Assembly: GCF_002443255.2 (NCBI RefSeq)
Contig: NW_019211456.1
Span: forward strand, 37,083,042-37,147,041
Origin: Varroa destructor
Taxonomy: Eukaryota; Arthropoda; Arachnida; Mesostigmata; Varroidae
Direction of reading: 5' to 3'
DNA length: 64,000 nucleotides
The translations under genes and the position numbers were made by a program. Position 1 is the first letter of the stretch. Each line of letters opens with the position of its first letter. This document shows, in pieces, positions 47,150 to 59,569 of the stretch. The notes beneath the pieces were generated by a model. The model ran no database searches and was not told where the DNA came from. It saw nothing but the letters and a program-made list of their open reading frames with translations.

Positions 47150-49300
47150 AGGTTCGATTCGTGTCAATATATGTTTAATGAAGCTCATAACCCTCAAGCA
47201 CCTGAACTATGCAAAGTTCTTACCACGTGCCCGTGAACTGCGAAAACCCTCTCCGTCGCGGTTTCTCTCTGACTCTCCCTCTCTGGGGTGTTTTTAGACA
47301 TTAAAGCAAGGTCGGCGTATCGCATTATATGTTACAAAATGTGTTTTCCACGTCCCCTGACTGACAAGTCCGTCCTAAACCGGTCGTTTCCGATTAACGT
47401 CCAAAGTAGGCACAAAACGTCACAGCAGTGATGGGAGCAAGCGGCTTTTAAACATTCTGCAACTAATAGCACGTTTATACAATACGAATGTCTGCTTTAG
47501 CTATAATTTGGACACGCGGCAAATAGATAATAAATGATATACAGTTTATAATGAAGCTAGTGACAATTACGGTAGCACATCTGTGTGCACAAGATCTTAT
47601 AATTATTAATTTAAAATTCTAGCTTAGGCTGCAACTTGTCGCTGTGGGCCTTGTTCCACCTGCGTAGGCCCAATCTCTGTCAACTATCTGATCTGAGGCG
47701 GCCTCTGACAGCGCGTAATACATACGCAAAACAGTTGAACAGCTTAAATATACTTTCATAGACATATACCATAATTGACATCTGCTCTCGCTAAGCGTAT
47801 GAGCAACTACTGTCTGAGTAACTAAACCTTTGAGCTCTTCGAACGTTCTTCAGTATTAACTATTTAGAAATCTATAATCCGTAACGTATGAGTAGTACCC
47901 TTAATAGGTGCAACCAGTACTATATATATATATATAAAGTAACGATCCAAAATCGGCGCTATAATGGAAACAAAACCACTGAATTTCGGAGTCGACAGAT
48001 ATTAGGCAGGGATCAGCTAATAAATCTCGCATTGTCCCTTAGAGAGGAAGCACAGCCGGATTTTGGATACTAGCCTAGCTATATAGGTCAGTGGTACGCA
48101 ACGGATCAGAGAAAAAGCAAGATAAAACTATACATTGCCAATAACAATTATGATGCTTTATTTTCCAATTACTGTTTTTACGAAGCAGCAAATTAATGGA
48201 ACTATATAGATTCTCCATTAAACGAATATCGATGAGTTCGCGTGTTTTAAAAATAAAGGCTAGAAATCAACTAATTGTGATAATGCGTTCAAGTTTTTAA
48301 TCAAAAACCCACCGCGCTCGACCTTGCCTACCGCCATTATTCAATGTCGAGTAAAATTTTTAGCTGGCTTTTTAATATGGACCATTTTTTTTCATCGACG
48401 CTAGGATCAAATTGTAAAAATGCGTATATTGCATCTTATCTCTGTTGTACAAACGCAATGCTATATTAGATCTGCTATTAGCCAATCAACGATAAGGTTG
48501 ACTTCGGTCATTTTCTCCAATAGCGCAAAGTACGTGTGGGTTTAGGGCAAGACCCGTTTGATCTTTGGCGTTCGGGACGTTAAGCGCCATTTCAAAAGAT
48601 CAAGAATGCGCATCTCGTGCTGAGTTAGTGAACCTCGACGAGTATCAAATCTTTGGCTGTGCATATTTTTAGCGTTATAATGAGTATACACACAGGCCCA
48701 CACTCAACTTCTGTTCGAGTAGCTCGTATCGGGGCCTCCGCAGCAGCAGCAGCAACAACGACCTATGAAATATTCATAGGACTTGGGAGCATGCTGTTGA
48801 GTATCAGACGTGCCGGCCAAGGTTATGACCTCTAGGAATTAGCATAGCATTACGATGCCTTTGCATGATCTCTGTCTAGGTGTTGATACCTCAATCAAAT
48901 GATATAATGTGATATATATGAAGGTTTAATCGCGTAACACATGCTGCTAAATATTACTGATGGACGTCGCCGATCGTGGAACAGTTGACGCAAACTTAAA
49001 TTCATTTTCGGCCTTACGACAGTCAGCGAATCTTTCAAGCTTCCATTTGCACAGAATCTGTGGGTTGATCTCTTCATTGATAGGCAGATTGATAGCACCA
49101 CTCAAATTTCCATGTCGATGAGGCGTGTCCAACGAACGGAACGACGATCGATGAACGAATCAGCGTCTAAAACTGTGTGAGAAAAAACGAAACTCGGTCA
49201 TTGGATGATCCGTCTATTGTGTCAATGAGTGTTACGAAATGATATGGGACAAAGCGAAAGTCTTCATCAGAGCCGCTTGTTACATTCCATACATGATAAG
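47150..49300. other. No gene recognised
   Basis: AT-rich with short frames. A small TA run lies at 47922-47937 and a short CAG run near 48739-48751. Confidence 0.55.
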
Positions 49301-49335
49301 CTGTATATTAGAACTTCTTCATACTAATCCTCTTG

Positions 49336-49388
49336 ACGTACGTACGTACGTACGTACGTACCCCTATAGTGAAGTCGGTCGGTCGGTC
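49336..49388. repeat. (ACGT)n and (TCGG)n runs
   Basis: Bases 49336-49360 are six and a quarter ACGT units, a self-complementary tract. Bases 49375-49388 are three and a half TCGG units. Confidence 0.96.
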
Positions 49389-50639
49389 TGAGTAATGCTT
49401 CAACAGATTCGATTCTCCAGTTGTATCTATCTCCAGTAAAAAATCAAAGTATAACTGTGTTCGCCGTGGTTCAATAATCCAATACATGAAAAGCAGCAAT
49501 GCGTATTGATAATGACAACAGCTTGGTTGAGTTGCAACTCACACTTCAAGAACGTTAATGGCTTTCCTGATATTTTTCACCAAAACTAAAAAAAAAAACC
49601 TTTTCCTAAACCTATAATAGCCATATAGCAGCTATAGCATCCGAAAGGAGCATACGTTATGCAAGCGTTTACCGCGCATACGTCTCGTGTAACGAAGGCA
49701 GCCGATTTATTTTACGTCACCTCCGCCTGATAAGACAATAGGATTTCGGACACGCCGCTTATCGTCGTTGCTCCTGCTCCAGTATAGTTCTTCCCTTACC
49801 GCAACTAGGGCGTCGGCAACCCCTCAGTCTTCGGCAGTCTTTCCGATGACATGAACTACAGCAGCGTTTAGATCGCCTGTTGCCCAAATACTGGTTCATC
49901 CACATACAGCAGCCTAGGATAGGCACAGAAACGTGCATGGTTCTCCTCCATCGACGAACGTGCATATACGTGCCGCCTAGTCGATGTGTTGCTCGAGAGT
50001 CCTGCGCATTTTATCATAGACCACATTGCTCGAAAAAGGACTATTGTGTGGATAGCGCAGTCAGCCTGCTCTGCTAGTGTGTTTAATCCAGAAGCTGCCG
50101 CCGGCCTAAGCTATGACGCTGACGTTGGGATGTAACCATTTGCCCTGGCCAGTTGGCCGGTCGTGTTCCTCTAGCGGGCATCGGAATACATTTGCATTTT
50201 AACTAGCATACTGCCTTACTGCACGCGTTGCTTGTCCCGGTGACTAGCGGCTATCTGCCCTTACGTCTGCTTCCGTAAACCGGCCGACCCTCAACGCAAT
50301 ACTTTTAAGTGCCGGACCGCGTCCAAACGCGTCGTCGTCTTGCCGGCGTTCGAGTAACCAACAAAGCGACCTTAGGCTTTGCGGTTTCGTTAATCATCAT
50401 CAATATCGGTGTCTATAGCAAGAGATAAGTTGAATAGATCCACAGTTGGAACAGAATCCGGCCGTGAAGTCGACGCTGCCAGTCTGCCGTAACTTGGGAA
50501 CATTATGTATATAGTTCGGTAAAAAGATGGGTACAAGAGCTTCTTAAATTGGGGATTTGTTGTTTTATTACGAAGATGTTTTAGTTTTTTCTTGCTATAC
50601 ACTTAAAGTGTAAACCTAGAGTCAGTACTGACCCGTATA

Positions 50640-52280
50640 TGAGATGTCACGACATTTGTAGCGGAACTTCGAAAAGGAGTCAAATTCTAACTTAATTGCA
50701 TAATTGCTCTGAAAAGGCTTTATTAGTTTCTGGGAGTTGGGATTTCTGTTGTCTTCGTATTGACTCTAATTCTAAACAGAACAATCACTGGATTTCTATT
50801 TAGTAAACGCGTGATAATATTTCTACTAATAAAAATGGAATATTTACATCTATACATAACAAGTTACAGTTAGTAAAGTTTCGTACGAGGATATACACAA
50901 CAGTAACATATCAATATTAATTTAGCAATTCACCTAATGACTATGCGATATCTTTAAAAAAACGGTAAGAGTGCTGTTCAGGCCGTCACCCGGGCCGTTG
51001 TCCTTTAACGATCTTCGTTCCATTGTCTTTTTTGTCTGTAGACTGCTGGACCGCCCACTCGGGTGCTTCGTCAAATATTGCCCGTTATATAGTTTTCAAT
51101 TTTATTCAAGTTAAAGCACGTCAGAAACACCTTTTCGTCGAAAAAACTCTTGTTGAGAAATTGTTATTACATTTGAACAGCAGCCATTAGGCAGTCTTCA
51201 TTCTGTGTAGCCACGTATATGAAAATATAGCATGAGGAAAAATGCCAAAAATATATGTTAATAATTTGGTTAAGTTAGTTAGAGTTAATTGGTGATGACG
51301 AATAGGATTGGTCCAGCTGAGGCGCTATCTTTCAAATTTAGACATTTCCATTTGGCTAGCAAATAAACCCTTAATACTGCATGTTTATATGGGCACAAAC
51401 GATTGCCAGTGGGCCTATCATAGATAGGGCCGCAGCATCCTGTTTGCGCTAGGACGCTTCCAATATGACAAGGCTGTCGCAGCGATAGCAGTGTCTAACG
51501 GCGCTGCGTTGTCCTTTAATTTTAACTAGGTGTCAAGGTGTGTACATTTGTCAAAGCGTACTTCCGACCGTAAAGACGATATATCGGTTGAAGGAATATA
51601 AAGGCATGGCAGAACAACGGGCACATATGTTGATTCGTCTTGTTGGCGTGGCATCTCAACGGACGTCTGTAGAAAAACGGTTACAACCGTTATGATTGAA
51701 TTGTTTTCTTTTCGACCGTGATTCAGCGATACACAGTTTACAGCAGACGAACAATTATCCACACACACACACGTAAAGGGTAACTTCGAGCTGGCACTGT
51801 CAACATGTAATTACTGCTACCATTTACACCTGGACAATTATCATGACCTTTTTGAATGAATTGTTTTGTCAGTTAGAATTTTTTCGTCTACGTTGCGGTT
51901 GAACCTGTTTCTTAAAACTGTGTAAGCTCGCCATCCTGTGTTGGAAGCCCATCGTTATGCAGGGTCCGTATTTCATTGTCTATTCTAAGTATAGAGCTCC
52001 TTCTATAGCTGTTGATTTTAACACAGAAGTTTTAACAAGTTGGAAACAGATACACAAAGTATCACTGCTTTGACGAAACGGTAATACTTTCACAAATGCC
52101 GCTATGCGGATCTTTTTATATAACCACTCGTGAATTTGATATTAGTGTTATCACTAATGAATTGTCATGAAGGAGACACTATAATTATTTCTAGAAATAA
52201 GATTTTAACTTAATTACTAATCATGTAGAAATTCTGGACGAATGATGAAACGTAAAATGGTAAATAATATATATCTAAGT
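50640..52280. other. No gene recognised
   Basis: No splice-supported frame. A minus-strand 80-codon frame at 51768-51526 has no other support. Confidence 0.55.
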
Positions 52281-52284
52281 CGCC

Positions 52285-52340
52285 ATATTAAGTAAGGAAA
52301 GAACCCGTATGGTAATACGGGTTTCTTCCTTACTTAATAA
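52285..52340. repeat. 25-bp hairpin with 4-base loop
   Basis: Arms 52286-52310 and 52315-52339 pair with one A-C mismatch and one adjacent G-U, around GGTA. The outermost A-A does not pair. It sits in AT-rich, otherwise featureless sequence. Confidence 0.92.
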
Positions 52341-52827
52341 GACGATAATGACCACTTACTTCTTATAGCTAAGATATAGTTATAATCAAGTGTCTGTTAT
52401 AGATCATATGTAGGCTAAGAGTAATTCAAGGAGTGACTCGCCAAGCTTCAGCAAGTTCCGTTATAGGAAAATTGCTAGTCCTGACTCTGTCATAGCAGTC
52501 GTTATACATCTTAGGGAACGAATATCTTGTACCTAGTTGGGTACCTACAAGGACTAGATGATAAACGGCGTTACTAGAATTACTCGAAAGCCAAACGTAT
52601 CTCTAGGCCTCTCTGAGAATGAGGATACGTGCTTCCGTTAAAATGATTCGTTGTCAAATGGACCTCTTTAGGCGGGAACTGTATTTTTGATCACAGAATT
52701 CGGAGGTCCGTACATCAGTCCATTCGGCAACACTCGCCCCCCGATGATGCTCTAAGAGTTCTTCTAGCCGTTGCTTCGTCCTTCTCGTTCATTCTCCTCT
52801 TTCGTCTTTTCGTTGTCTGCGCTTCAG

Positions 52828-52998
52828 CGGTTCTCAAATGGATTCGTTCGTCCACCGGTTCTTTTAACTTCCTTACTTTTTTCTCTTTCCACCTCTGGAT
52901 CTTCGTCATTCTCTACGACTCTGAAGCTGCCTCCCCGCCCTACCCCAAACAATGCCCTAGAACCAAGGACCTTCCATCGAATCAGCCAAGCCGCCTAG
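52828..52998 (+). CDS. Candidate exon after very strong acceptor
   Basis: A pyrimidine tract of more than 50 bases ends in GCGCTTCAG at 52827. The frame that follows is open in phase 0 for 56 codons to TAG, Ser/Leu-rich then Pro-rich (KLPPRPTPNN). It begins the GC-rich island that continues to 55.1 kb. The Lys/Arg/Glu-rich minus-strand frames here are the complement of the pyrimidine tract and I discount them. Confidence 0.22.
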   Translation, partial: RFSNGFVRPPVLLTSLLFSLSTSGSSSFSTTLKLPPRPTPNNALEPRTFHRISQAA

Positions 52999-53446
52999 TC
53001 CCTGAGATGGATGAGAGGAAGGTTTTTGTCGAAGCAGAAGCTGATCGTAAAGGACTAAAAAGAAAGGTAGAGATTCAATTTTTCCCTCTATCCGGTTCCA
53101 GCAGAAAACTGCTGCTACAACCGTTTGCGTCGACCAACTGAAAGGTCCATGGCGGCCCCCGATCCTGCTTTTCTTTCGTAGGACCCTGCCAGGTCCACGA
53201 CCACTACCAGCAGCAGCACCATCACCTTTTAGCTTGCTAACGCGTCTCGAAGTTTCGTCGTGTTCCCTGGCTTTCTTTTGTACTCCTTACCGATTTTTTC
53301 CTGGTCTGCGTCTCATCTTCGTTCCTCCTTTGACTGTAATTCGACAGTCACCTTTCGTCGCGTAGTTTTCCTCTATTGCTGCTGCCGTTTTTTATTTTGC
53401 TTCTGCTCCGTTTTTCCTGTCGCCATTGCCGATGCCTCGTCTTCAG

Positions 53447-53572
53447 AATGCTGCCTTCCGGAGCTGGCTGCGTGACGTGGATCGTTCAACCATGTTGGGA
53501 ATGGGCGATGGAGAAGGAAGCATGCCCTCCGCCCCATGGCAGAAATAGCGTCATTTCTAATGTAGTGTGATC
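53447..53572 (+). CDS. Candidate exon, two possible frames
   Basis: A strong acceptor (cgatgcctcgtcttcag) is followed by two open phases. One gives 33 codons to TAG (NAAFRSWLRDVDRS). The other begins at an ATG one base in and gives 40 codons to TGA at 53572, with CPPPHG near its end. Both have plausible composition. No donor fits cleanly. Confidence 0.2.
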
Positions 53573-53607
53573 ATGGCTTGCTCGCCTGGCTTCTCTGCTT
53601 TTCCCTC

Positions 53608-53833
53608 TTAAACTCTATTCGAACACTCAGTTGCCGGCAGTTTCCTGGTAGAGCCAATATGAAGCAGGCCGTTTGAGCTGATCGGAACGGCAGACCCTGC
53701 ATCCGGCCCGCCAGGCAGGGGGATCCATGCCGCCATCATGTTCGCACGCCCCATGGGCTTCTTGGTTAAGTCCAAGAGTTCGTGATCTTCTCCGCGGAGA
53801 GAGGGCAAACCCGCTGCAGGGCGAGAGTGACAC
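53608..53833 (-). CDS. Minus-strand open frame with DL-motif
   Basis: The frame of about 66 codons ends in TAA and contains LLDLTKK, similar to the PxDLS-type motif by which some repressors bind CtBP. The rest is Gly/Pro-rich. The motif is short and the strand is opposite to the stronger signals around it. Confidence 0.12.
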
Positions 53834-53891
53834 AGAGTCGAGAGGGAGATAGCTGGAGCGGAAGGGCGTCCCTGGTCCTCCGGTCCCTCAG

Positions 53892-54136
53892 TGGGGGAGG
53901 TCCGTATTGATTATGTAAATGAGGACGGTCTCACCGTCACCACCAACACTATTGCGGCTGGCACCAACGCCGTGTGCCGGATGCCCCAGGACCGACTAAC
54001 TCTTCCAGGTCACACAAACCCACGCATCGACCGCTGCTATCGGCAGCACGTTATCCTCGATGGGCTTGCCTCGACTAGCCATCAGCGTTTGCCTCACCAT
54101 GACTCTCGACTCGACCTAGCCGGACTCATAGAGTGA
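53892..54136 (+). CDS. Candidate exon in GC-rich island
   Basis: The acceptor ggtcctccggtccctcag opens an 81-codon frame to TGA. Third positions are mostly C or G in the first 40 codons, the best codon signal in the window. The peptide is an ordinary mixed sequence (VRIDYVNEDGLTVTTN) ending His-rich (SHQRLPHHD). The same frame goes on after the TGA, meets a TAG near 54209, and then becomes the 285-codon frame at 54218. Either these are separate exons or one long frame has been broken by two stops. Confidence 0.3.
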
Positions 54137-54217
54137 GCCCCTTCAAGTGTGTCTGACTGCGTATACGTGTGGAAGCATGCGGACATCGGAGGAATCGGCT
54201 TGGTAGTTCGCTAGTCG

Positions 54218-55075
54218 TTGCGTATAGTACATCACAGTACCACACTGGTAGGACCAGTGAGCACACGTTTGGTCGATGTTCGTCGACAGGCAGCCATAGC
54301 GGCTATTGGACACTGCAGCCTGTGGCCTGTCAAGGCAGGACAACAAAACTTCTCCCTTTGTCAAGGCTCCGTTAGCGCTATGTCGTCGTTTCCCTCGATC
54401 GTCTCGGCAGTACTGCCTGTTCGACTTGGCTACTCAATATGCAGCCCTGCGCTGGGCTGTTCAGCCAGAGAGCTGCTTCCTTTAGTCAAGGTTTGCCCCT
54501 CTGCAGTCTCTCGATTCTGTTTTTCCCGGTTGGTTCTGCTTGCGCCGAGAGTCCACGCTCTTCCTGGTTCGCTGCTTAACTACGCCTGCTACTCGTCTAG
54601 AAGCTTCGCTAATGCCACTAACGCTAGTACTAGGAGTGAAGAACACGGCAAGAGAGAACAGCCAAATCAGCCAACAGCAGGCAGCACATCGAGTATGGGC
54701 GACAGCGACCACACCATAAACCGTTTTACGTCGCCGCTGCTAGGGACGGACCCTGTTAGGGATTGTGTAGGGCTGGAACAGTGCTGCTTCAGGCTGCAAA
54801 AGCAAGGCTGTTGGTGGATCGGCCGCTCACGCCGGCCGACAGACCGCCGGACTACTTGTTCGGAGAGGAGGATGCCACCATTCTTGTCGCCGTGTCCTGC
54901 ACAGGCGGCGGCGACGGTGCTACTAATCCCTGCCGCCGACGGCCGTCATGGTCCTCGCCAGAAGCAGCAGCTCGAGCCACCTAACTATCCCTCCATAGCC
55001 CCTTCGCTCCGATCCAATAGAAAGTGGGGACTTTGTCCCCAAACTAAGTCAAGGCTTAAAACGAGCCTCACATAG
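54218..55075 (+). CDS. Longest open frame, 285 codons, unknown
   Basis: This is the only frame clearly longer than chance predicts. It has no ATG at its start; the first is at 54380, leaving 232 residues. An acceptor (cctcgatcgtctcggcag, about 54411) could open it instead. There is no recognisable domain, signal peptide or membrane segment. The product is Cys- and Ser-containing and basic, with low-complexity parts (NATNASTRSEEHGKREQ; then Arg-rich; then PAQAAATV). High GC lowers stop frequency, so chance is still possible. A single-exon gene, a long last exon or a decayed mobile-element ORF all fit. Confidence 0.35.
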   Translation: MRIVHHSTTLVGPVSTRLVDVRRQAAIAAIGHCSLWPVKAGQQNFSLCQGSVSAMSSFPSIVSAVLPVRLGYSICSPALGCSARELLPLVKVCPSAVSRFCFSRLVLLAPRVHALPGSLLNYACYSSRSFANATNASTRSEEHGKREQPNQPTAGSTSSMGDSDHTINRFTSPLLGTDPVRDCVGLEQCCFRLQKQGCWWIGRSRRPTDRRTTCSERRMPPFLSPCPAQAAATVLLIPAADGRHGPRQKQQLEPPNYPSIAPSLRSNRKWGLCPQTKSRLKTSLT

Positions 55076-55259
55076 GAACAGAGCCCAAGCAATGTCGTAC
55101 TTGCAGCGGCAACTGTTCGACGGTATAGCGATCCAGCGGCAGTCCAAGAAGCCACAGATCAGCGTCCAGCTGCTCCGTGCTCCCAGAATCGTGTTCCGGT
55201 GATTGTATGCGGGTTGTTGGACGGTTTTAGCTAACGACTGCATTATATCTCGGCGTGGT

Positions 55260-55920
55260 CAACAATGCTTGTTGTCCGCGCCTTTTGTATAGCCCTAGAA
55301 ACCACTTTAAAGTTGGACGCAATATAGTGTTGGACAGGTATTTCACTTAGTTTTTCTAATATGTGTAAGGGTTTGTAATAGCAGTAACTTAAGTGGCAGG
55401 GTATATATAAAATGGTTCCACATTGATAATATCATTTTAATTGAAAAATTGGATTCCATTTCGCACGGTACTCATACACGTAACTTGACATTAGCCTCCT
55501 GGAAGCATGTTTCCCCAAAAGAGATATTCAAATGTAAAAGGCATACGTACTGAAATATTAGGATTTAGCCTTAACTCACATTAGTTATAGTAATAGTCGT
55601 CTAGCTATAGGGTCTTTTTCATTTAACTGTGGCCCGTTTGCTTGTATACGAAGCGGGGCAGTCTCCCATTAAATAATGGGACGTATCTCCCATTTCTTCA
55701 GTTTAAACCATTTAAATTTGCCGATTTTAGCCAACGTTGTTTCAATATAAATATAATTCAATTGAAAAAAACTAATTATTTTGAGTGAATTAAGTAATTT
55801 TACAGATTACGTCATATCACTTATTCTCCGAGAGTCGTGCAGGTTGAATAGCTCTGTCCATATTATTTCATAGTTTTTGGAATTCTGCTATGAGAACGAC
55901 TGCTGGGTGAGGTAACCAGA
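55260..55920. other. No gene recognised
   Basis: Abrupt return to AT-rich sequence after the GC-rich island. A 7-bp hairpin (TCCCATT...AATGGGA) lies near 55660. Confidence 0.55.
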
Positions 55921-56074
55921 CATACTATATTGATAGCGGGCTTTAGATATAAGTATATCTATGAATCGAAACTTTTGCGTAGCCAGCTAACAGCACAAAT
56001 GTCTTACACTATACTTCTGTCGTTTCGAAATCCTATTCCACAGCTATTTATATCGTTGTTTCTTCAAATTGCAG

Positions 56075-56911
56075 AAGAGTTTTCTGCATTAGCTAAAGCA
56101 ACGGGCATTGCATATTCTCCCACTAGGAGGTCTTTAATCCGAATCTGTCAACAAATTAGGATCCTAGAAGCCGCCTACCTCATTTCATCAGCATTCATCC
56201 ACCAGCGTAAAAACTAAAGCTGTATACACCTGTTGTTACGCGGGCTTTTTCAAATAGCATAAAAGTCGTATGATCTCACTTCGGTCAGGTAGAAGGCATG
56301 TCGAATTCAAATGTCTAGTGCTTTCTGTATTGAAGTACAAATCTAAGAAACGGATAGTGTCGGACAAATAGTTACAGTTTGTCTAATGCGTCAAATGTTC
56401 ATCATTAAATATAAGCAGAACTTAGATATGTGCACAGCCGTAACACCAATCTTAGCACTATCTCAATATACATCTCTATTAAATACAATGCAGGAACTAT
56501 CTGTGCTAGTCGTAATTGAATCGCCACCGACTTACCATTTATATAAGATAGTCACATACCTCAATGCTACCACTACCTAAAACCAGCACGACATTTTTCC
56601 TTTGTGGCCATAATCACTGATTTGGTCGTTCCGTTTTTTTCTCTCCCGTAGCCTCGCGGGCACCCTCAGCCATTGCTCGCGCTTCAATGTCAGACTCAAT
56701 GACTTTTACTTCAAATGAGCTAATGAAAGAGCTAACGAGCAGTTCGCCGTCCCTAACTCTTAGACTGCTCTGCTTCGAATTTACCATGCCTGTGATTCCC
56801 GTAACCCCTGTAATACTCTACCCTACCCAATTTTTCTACGTACCCTCACTGACTTCGCCAACTTTCATCGACCGCGCTTTCATCACCATGAAACCGTGCG
56901 TTCCTATTTAG
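56075..56911 (+). CDS. Candidate two-exon 3' gene end
   Basis: Exon 56075-56204 follows the acceptor gtttcttcaaattgcag and stays open as a helical, mixed-charge peptide (EFSALAKATGIAY...RSLIRICQQIRI) to TAA 56217. Alternatively it leaves at a weak GTAAAA donor with one base over. A very strong acceptor (gtttttttctctcccgtag) ends at 56651, and the next frame needs one base. It is open for 86 codons to TAG, with several Met and Ser/Thr-rich stretches (MSDSMTFTSNELMKEL). The donor is the weak link; the second exon alone is better supported. Unknown family. Confidence 0.25.
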
Positions 56912-57127
56912 GCTTAACTTTCATTTTATGAAGGGACTTTATCGATATATAGTAGCCAACCGATCGCAGCTATTATGTAACGGAGACGACTGTTGCACAA
57001 GGTTTATGTTAGCGGAACGCTGCGCGGCCATCCAGACCTATAGATCCTAGGGAGTCTCCCTTCAAGTAGAAGCTTTTGGCATGAGTTTCACCTATAGACT
57101 TTCAAAACTGCCCTGATAGCTGTCAGT

Positions 57128-57475
57128 ATGGCTGACGAACGTGCAGCACTTTTGTTATTACGACCGAGCTGTCTCGATTCCCCTACCCCCTCACCCATAG
57201 GTGTATATAAATTATATTTCTGCGTTATGTGTAAGCTGGTGAATAAGCTAGACCCCCGACGTAACCGTAGCCCCGAGTCACATGAGAGAGTGACCAACAG
57301 CAAACCACAAGACATTCACAAATGTAATATATGGCTAGGACAAAGCGAGAGAGAATCTTTCTCGCTTTTTGCCCCTAACGAAAATGCTTGGGAGGCTGTC
57401 ATCGTTCAACGCGGTCTCTGCTCAACGGGCTCGACAGTAGACTTGACTAAGGTGGAACAAAGCCATCACTTATAA
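57128..57475 (+). CDS. ORF, 115 codons, optimal start context
   Basis: The ATG has A at -3 and G at +4. An acceptor-like CACCTATAG 30 bases upstream is in frame with it, so the exon may extend 5'. The 115-residue product begins MADERAALLLL, has a Cys-x2-Cys (CVMCK), a basic hydrophilic middle (DPRRNRSPESHERV) and a mixed C-terminal half, and ends at TAA. A GTGAAT after AAGCTG could be a donor. Not recognised. Confidence 0.27.
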   Translation: MADERAALLLLRPSCLDSPTPSPIGVYKLYFCVMCKLVNKLDPRRNRSPESHERVTNSKPQDIHKCNIWLGQSERESFSLFAPNENAWEAVIVQRGLCSTGSTVDLTKVEQSHHL

Positions 57476-57999
57476 ATCATTCGGACTAGTGCGATCTTTT
57501 TTTGGAACTCCATGCGGCTAACGGCACACACGCACTGCACTCGTCTCCCATAGTAAGGCTTTTCTATGTCGGCGAAAGCCAGCTTCTCAGCGCTCCTCAG
57601 CTTCGCCTGAGCCGAGTAGCAACCTCCTTTTTCTTTATAAGAAGGCTCTATCTTAAACAAAGAAATACGGGACGAAGGAGGGATTAAGGGAATTACCTAC
57701 TAAGGGAGGGTCACTGAATATGGTTATCATGGCAGCAGCGGCGGAGCAGAAAAATGTAAGCAAATAAATGTATTTGCTGTAACAAATAAAAAGATAAAAT
57801 AAATACGAATCAGGAAGCATTTGAATTGGTAAGAGGGCAAGGTCGTGACGGACGTAGGACTTTGACCAATTCAATGCCAGTTGATTGCTCCAAATAACTT
57901 ACAAAATACCAGTGTTGTTTACATACCTCAGACGAGATTAGAGAAAGGTCAGTTAACTTATAATTTCGTCGATGAATATGTTGTGACCCCATAAATGGT

Positions 58000-59340
58000 T
58001 AACTGATTGCCTTTAAGTTAAGGCACCGTCAATACTCTTTTTGTTAATACAACATATACAAAGCAACTAAACTAACAACAATTATTAGCTTCAATGCTTC
58101 AGGCCTAGGCCCGCACTCACACGTAGACGCTATCCGATCATCACTTGTTTCATGGCTACCCCATGCTGCTAGAGGAAATCTAGCTTTTCACCGTGACCTT
58201 GGAGAAACATTAATTGAAGCTGTCTGTAATTTCGTTAGATAGGTGTGTGTGGCCAATGATAGCTTGCTCTCGTTTACATTGACCCTAATCCTCAGGCGTC
58301 GTCATCGTCTCAGACGGTCGAGACATGGTCAGCTACCTAATTTTCGTCTGTTCTGCTGGTTTCGCTACACCCCGTCAGCTGTGAGGTCAGCATACAAAAC
58401 AGGCCGGTAGCCTGCGGCCCGCGGATGTACGGTCTGACGTGAGCGCACTTTCTGATGAATTCTCGCCTGTTCTAGCTGTGTATTTAACCTGAACTTGAAA
58501 TATCCATCGTCGTCTCTCGAACTAAAAGTCAAAGTAATGCAATAAAAAGTTGTATGGCGGAAAACATGTTTGAAAAAAACCTGTTGCATAAGCCAAAATG
58601 AGGTAGAGCTATTTACTTATAGCGTGCCGTGAGGTAAAGTGAAGCTCAAACTAACTATCAGTAGGATAATCATTCCATTCTATTGAATGCAGATCATCTA
58701 ATGAAGGTGTGAGACGTCGAAACTTTGATTTATAGACGTGACAGTGTATCATCTTAATTTGAAAAGAAAATGTAGAGCAGACACATTGAAGAAGCAGCAG
58801 CAAAACGACGATGTACTGCACAGAAATCCATCACGTTTGCAAATTTGTGTATATGTACTTACGAATAACCGTGTACAGAGCCAATTTCTAGAGACGTTTC
58901 ATTTCGTTTCACTAATTCTTAGCCTATAGCGAAGAGGATTTGTCAGGTAACAGGTACAGTCAAATTAAAAAACAATTTTTTTATGAAACTACAGCCGAAA
59001 TTCTTGTAAGTTGGCCCGAGCTTCTGACCATCGCCTAGGATACGATGGTATGAAATTATCCTAAGCTCTCCAGTTCGAATCTAGATTGAAATCTTGGCAC
59101 TAAATCTAGGATAAGAACTACGATATTCTGCCGGTGATGGGTTACCAAAGATGCTTAGTGGCGCTATTGTTGCATCCGAAAATTTCTAGTTTATGCTGGC
59201 TCAAGTCTCCTCGAAAGGGTCGATCTTAGATCCTACAGTAAAATAACAAATATTCACGCTTGTTATTTATGCAAAAGTAAATAATGCGCACGTTAATTTC
59301 TGCTTGCACCTAATTATTTGAACGTGAACCCCATAACGAC
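58000..59340. other. No gene recognised
   Basis: Only short frames. A B-box-like AGTTCGAATCT at about 59072 lacks a convincing A box. Confidence 0.5.
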
Positions 59341-59569
59341 GTTAATTTCCGATGGGAAGTGAACAGTCATGAACAAGCGGCGCCACCGATGTTTTGTTGT
59401 TGGACACCTTTAGATACAGCATGCGTCGGAAGCTCCAATATTTCGAAGTAATACTACCGTGCACATACAACGGATTGAAGGCATATACAATACGGGCTGG
59501 CAAACCGTAACTCCCTTGACGCATCCGTTTAAGTGACGCGCACACAGCACGCTTCAGTAGCTGACTTAC

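Noticed and set aside
47140..47175. GGTTCGATTCG, B-box-like
   Set aside because: No A box at tRNA spacing and no cloverleaf.
52715..52909. Lys/Arg/Glu-rich minus-strand frame of 64 codons
   Set aside because: It is the complement of a pyrimidine tract that makes a very strong plus-strand acceptor. Charge richness follows from the purine content.
59040..59110. AGTTCGAATCT with repeated CTAGGATA words
   Set aside because: Two B-box mismatches and no acceptable A box. Not enough for a SINE call.
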